Translations under genes and position numbers: made by a program | Shown here: positions 42,944 through 44,397 of the stretch, one piece after another | Numbering within the stretch: position 1 is the first letter of the stretch | Layout of the letters: each line of letters opens with the position of its first letter | The notes under the pieces: model-generated | Told to the model about the DNA's origin: nothing | What the model saw: the letters and a program-made list of their open reading frames with translations, nothing else | The model's database searches: none | Assembly: GCA_027604185.1 (NCBI GenBank) | Contig: JADGKB010000109.1 | Span: forward strand, 1-44,397 | Source of the DNA: Boothiomyces macroporosus | Lineage: Eukaryota > Chytridiomycota > Chytridiomycetes > Rhizophydiales > Terramycetaceae | Direction of reading: 5' to 3' | DNA: 44,397 nt

Positions 42944-44397
42944 ATACCGTAGAAGCTAATGAAGGTGACACTATCCAAGTTACAGTCACCAACAAACTTG
43001 CAGTTCCTTCGGCTATTCACTGGCATGGCATGTACCAAAACGGGACCTTGGAAGCCGACGGCCCAGTTGGTAAATTACACCTAATTCTAGGAATCACGCA
43101 ATGTGCCATTCAGCCAGGGAAAACTTATATTTATCGCTTTGAAGCCTCTCGTGTGGGAACTTTCTGGTGGCATGCTCACTTTGGTCCCGAATACGTTGAT
43201 GGCTTAAGAGGACCATTGATTATTCACATGAAGAACGAGCCCTACATTAACGATTACGACTACGATTACACAATCCAACTGACTGACTGGTACCACGAAT
43301 CTGCTGACGTGCTTGCTGCCAACTATTTAAACCCTACCTTGAATCCAAGTGGAAACGAGCCTGTATGGTCTGCTGGCCTGATTAATGGAAATGGAAGATA
43401 CAACTGCACTGCCACTGAAAGTGCCAACTGCAACAACAACCACCCTCTTTCTCAATTTACATTTAAAGCTGGCAAGAGATACCGTCTAAGATTCATCAAC
43501 ATGGCAGCTTTCGCAACCTTCAATGTGTCTATTGCGGATCACTCTATGCGTGTGATTGAAGTTGACGGTACTGTAGCCGATGGCAAGCAACAAGGAACTA
43601 GCTTGTTTATCAATGTCGCTCAAAGATACTCTGTGATTGTTGTTGCTGATCAAAAGCCAAAGCAGTATGTATTGTCTGCCATTATGCTTGATAACAGTCC
43701 ATTCACTTCATTACCAGTAGATCAAGAAGATGCTGGTTTGGTTAAAACTTCAATTGCACTAATTAACTATCAAAGCTGTGGCAGACTTGGTAAAGAATAT
43801 CCTGTACACCAATTGCAGGATATTGATACTACAGCTGTTGCTCCACTTGATCCACAAACAATCCCTGAACCAACTAGAAAAGTAAACTTTGAATTCATCT
43901 TCCAAAATACAGACTCTGATCCAGTTAATAGAGCCTATGTCTCTTTTGATGGTTTAAAGACAAACAACACTTATTCATTCCCTACAGGAACCCCAACCAT
44001 CGTAGATGTTGTACAAAACAAAGTGCTGACAAAAGACCTGCCTGCAAATCTCAATGCTGTTGAAATTAACCATGGTGAAGTTATTGACATTGTAATTATC
44101 TCTCATGACGGTGGGGAGCATCCGCTTCATTTACACGGCCATGATTTCTGGATTATGGGTAAAGGTACTGCTGACTCGAACGACAAGATCCCAACCAGCT
44201 TTGATATTGCAGATCCAGTGAAAAGGGATACCGTCACAGTTCCATCCTGCAACACCGATGCAAACGGTGCTTGTATTGGAGTTGCTTGGACTGTATTAAG
44301 GTTTGTTGCAGATAATCCTGGAATATGGATTTTCCATTGCCATATCGACTGGCACTTGATTGCTGGCTTGGGAATGACCTTTATCGAATCTCCAAAG
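42860..44397 (+). pseudogene. Second, start-less copy of the multicopper oxidase
   Basis: It encodes residues from WAITEITDAPDG through the fourth copper motif and stops at the window edge. It lacks the signal peptide and start codon and is in a different frame from copy 1 (period 1538, not a multiple of three), so it cannot form a two-domain protein with it. Copper motifs are intact. Either a real tandem copy with its 5' end lost, or an assembly artefact. Confidence 0.7.

Larger units (their letters stand above)
41322..44397 (+). repeat. Perfect 1538-bp tandem duplication ending at the window edge
   Basis: Copy 1 is 41322-42859 and copy 2 is 42860-44397. All stretches compared by eye are identical, including the intron. 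Copy 2 ends at the very last base of the window, with the same CTCCAAAG that ends copy 1. Confidence 0.9.

Noticed and set aside
42589..43038. 149-codon minus ORF across the repeat junction
   Set aside because: Antisense shadow of the multicopper oxidase; repeated in part because the DNA is duplicated.

Overview
This is a gene-dense, AT-rich nuclear segment of a eukaryote, most likely a fungus and probably an early-diverging (chytrid-type) one. The basis is a fungal-length TOR kinase (2341 aa), a Tra1 (3618 aa) that aligns along its length with the yeast protein, a CCC1/VIT iron transporter, GATOR1 subunit Npr3, and ribosomal protein eL28, which budding yeasts lack. The species cannot be named from the sequence alone.

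The most striking property is the introns. From conserved protein alignments and frame I place 44 introns in 11 genes, and all are 19-22 nt long (6 of 19, 18 of 20, 10 of 21, 10 of 22). Most start GTAA/GTAT, carry a CTAAC/CTAAT/TTAAT-like branch site and end in AG a few bases later. Restoring them gives complete proteins whose CDS lengths divide by three: TOR with 10 introns, TRA1 with 13, citrate synthase with 5, PGK and TPI with 4 each. This range is extremely tight and short for a fungus. Nine of the ten 21-nt introns carry an in-frame stop. The exception lies in the multicopper oxidase gene, where the intron can be translated. One intron (NPR3) appears to end in GG instead of AG.

Layout. 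1-257: end of a Tc1/mariner transposase cut by the window edge. 545-4124: a small hypothetical gene and two tandem F-box/LRR genes. 4135-5879: DRG2-type GTPase and eL28. 6095-6340: ORF broken by a 45-bp duplication. 6385-7361: pyrimidine-nucleotide-type mitochondrial carrier. 7540-8418: unknown polytopic membrane protein. 8741-10408: third F-box/LRR gene. 11064-12472: NPR3. 12484-12903: decayed secreted-protein-like sequence. 12965-14438: mitochondrial citrate synthase. 14514-15761: two secreted putative copper proteins, one with two CxxMxxMxxC motifs and one of the DUF1775/YcnI family. 16052-23278: TOR. 23533-24345: splicing factor YJU2. 24366-25624: tocopherol-cyclase-like protein. 25912-37039: TRA1. 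37172-38513 and 38724-39552: divergent PGK and TPI. 39824-40633: VIT/CCC1. 41267-44397: a laccase-like multicopper oxidase and a perfect 1538-bp tandem copy of most of it that ends exactly at the last base.

Functional themes: nutrient signalling (TOR and Npr3, a subunit of the GATOR1 complex that restrains TORC1), central carbon metabolism (citrate synthase, PGK, TPI), metal handling (DUF1775 protein, Cys/Met-rich protein, VIT, multicopper oxidase), and gene expression (Tra1, YJU2, eL28, DRG2). Genes alternate strands with short spacers, and several convergent pairs have stop codons only 10-20 bases apart.
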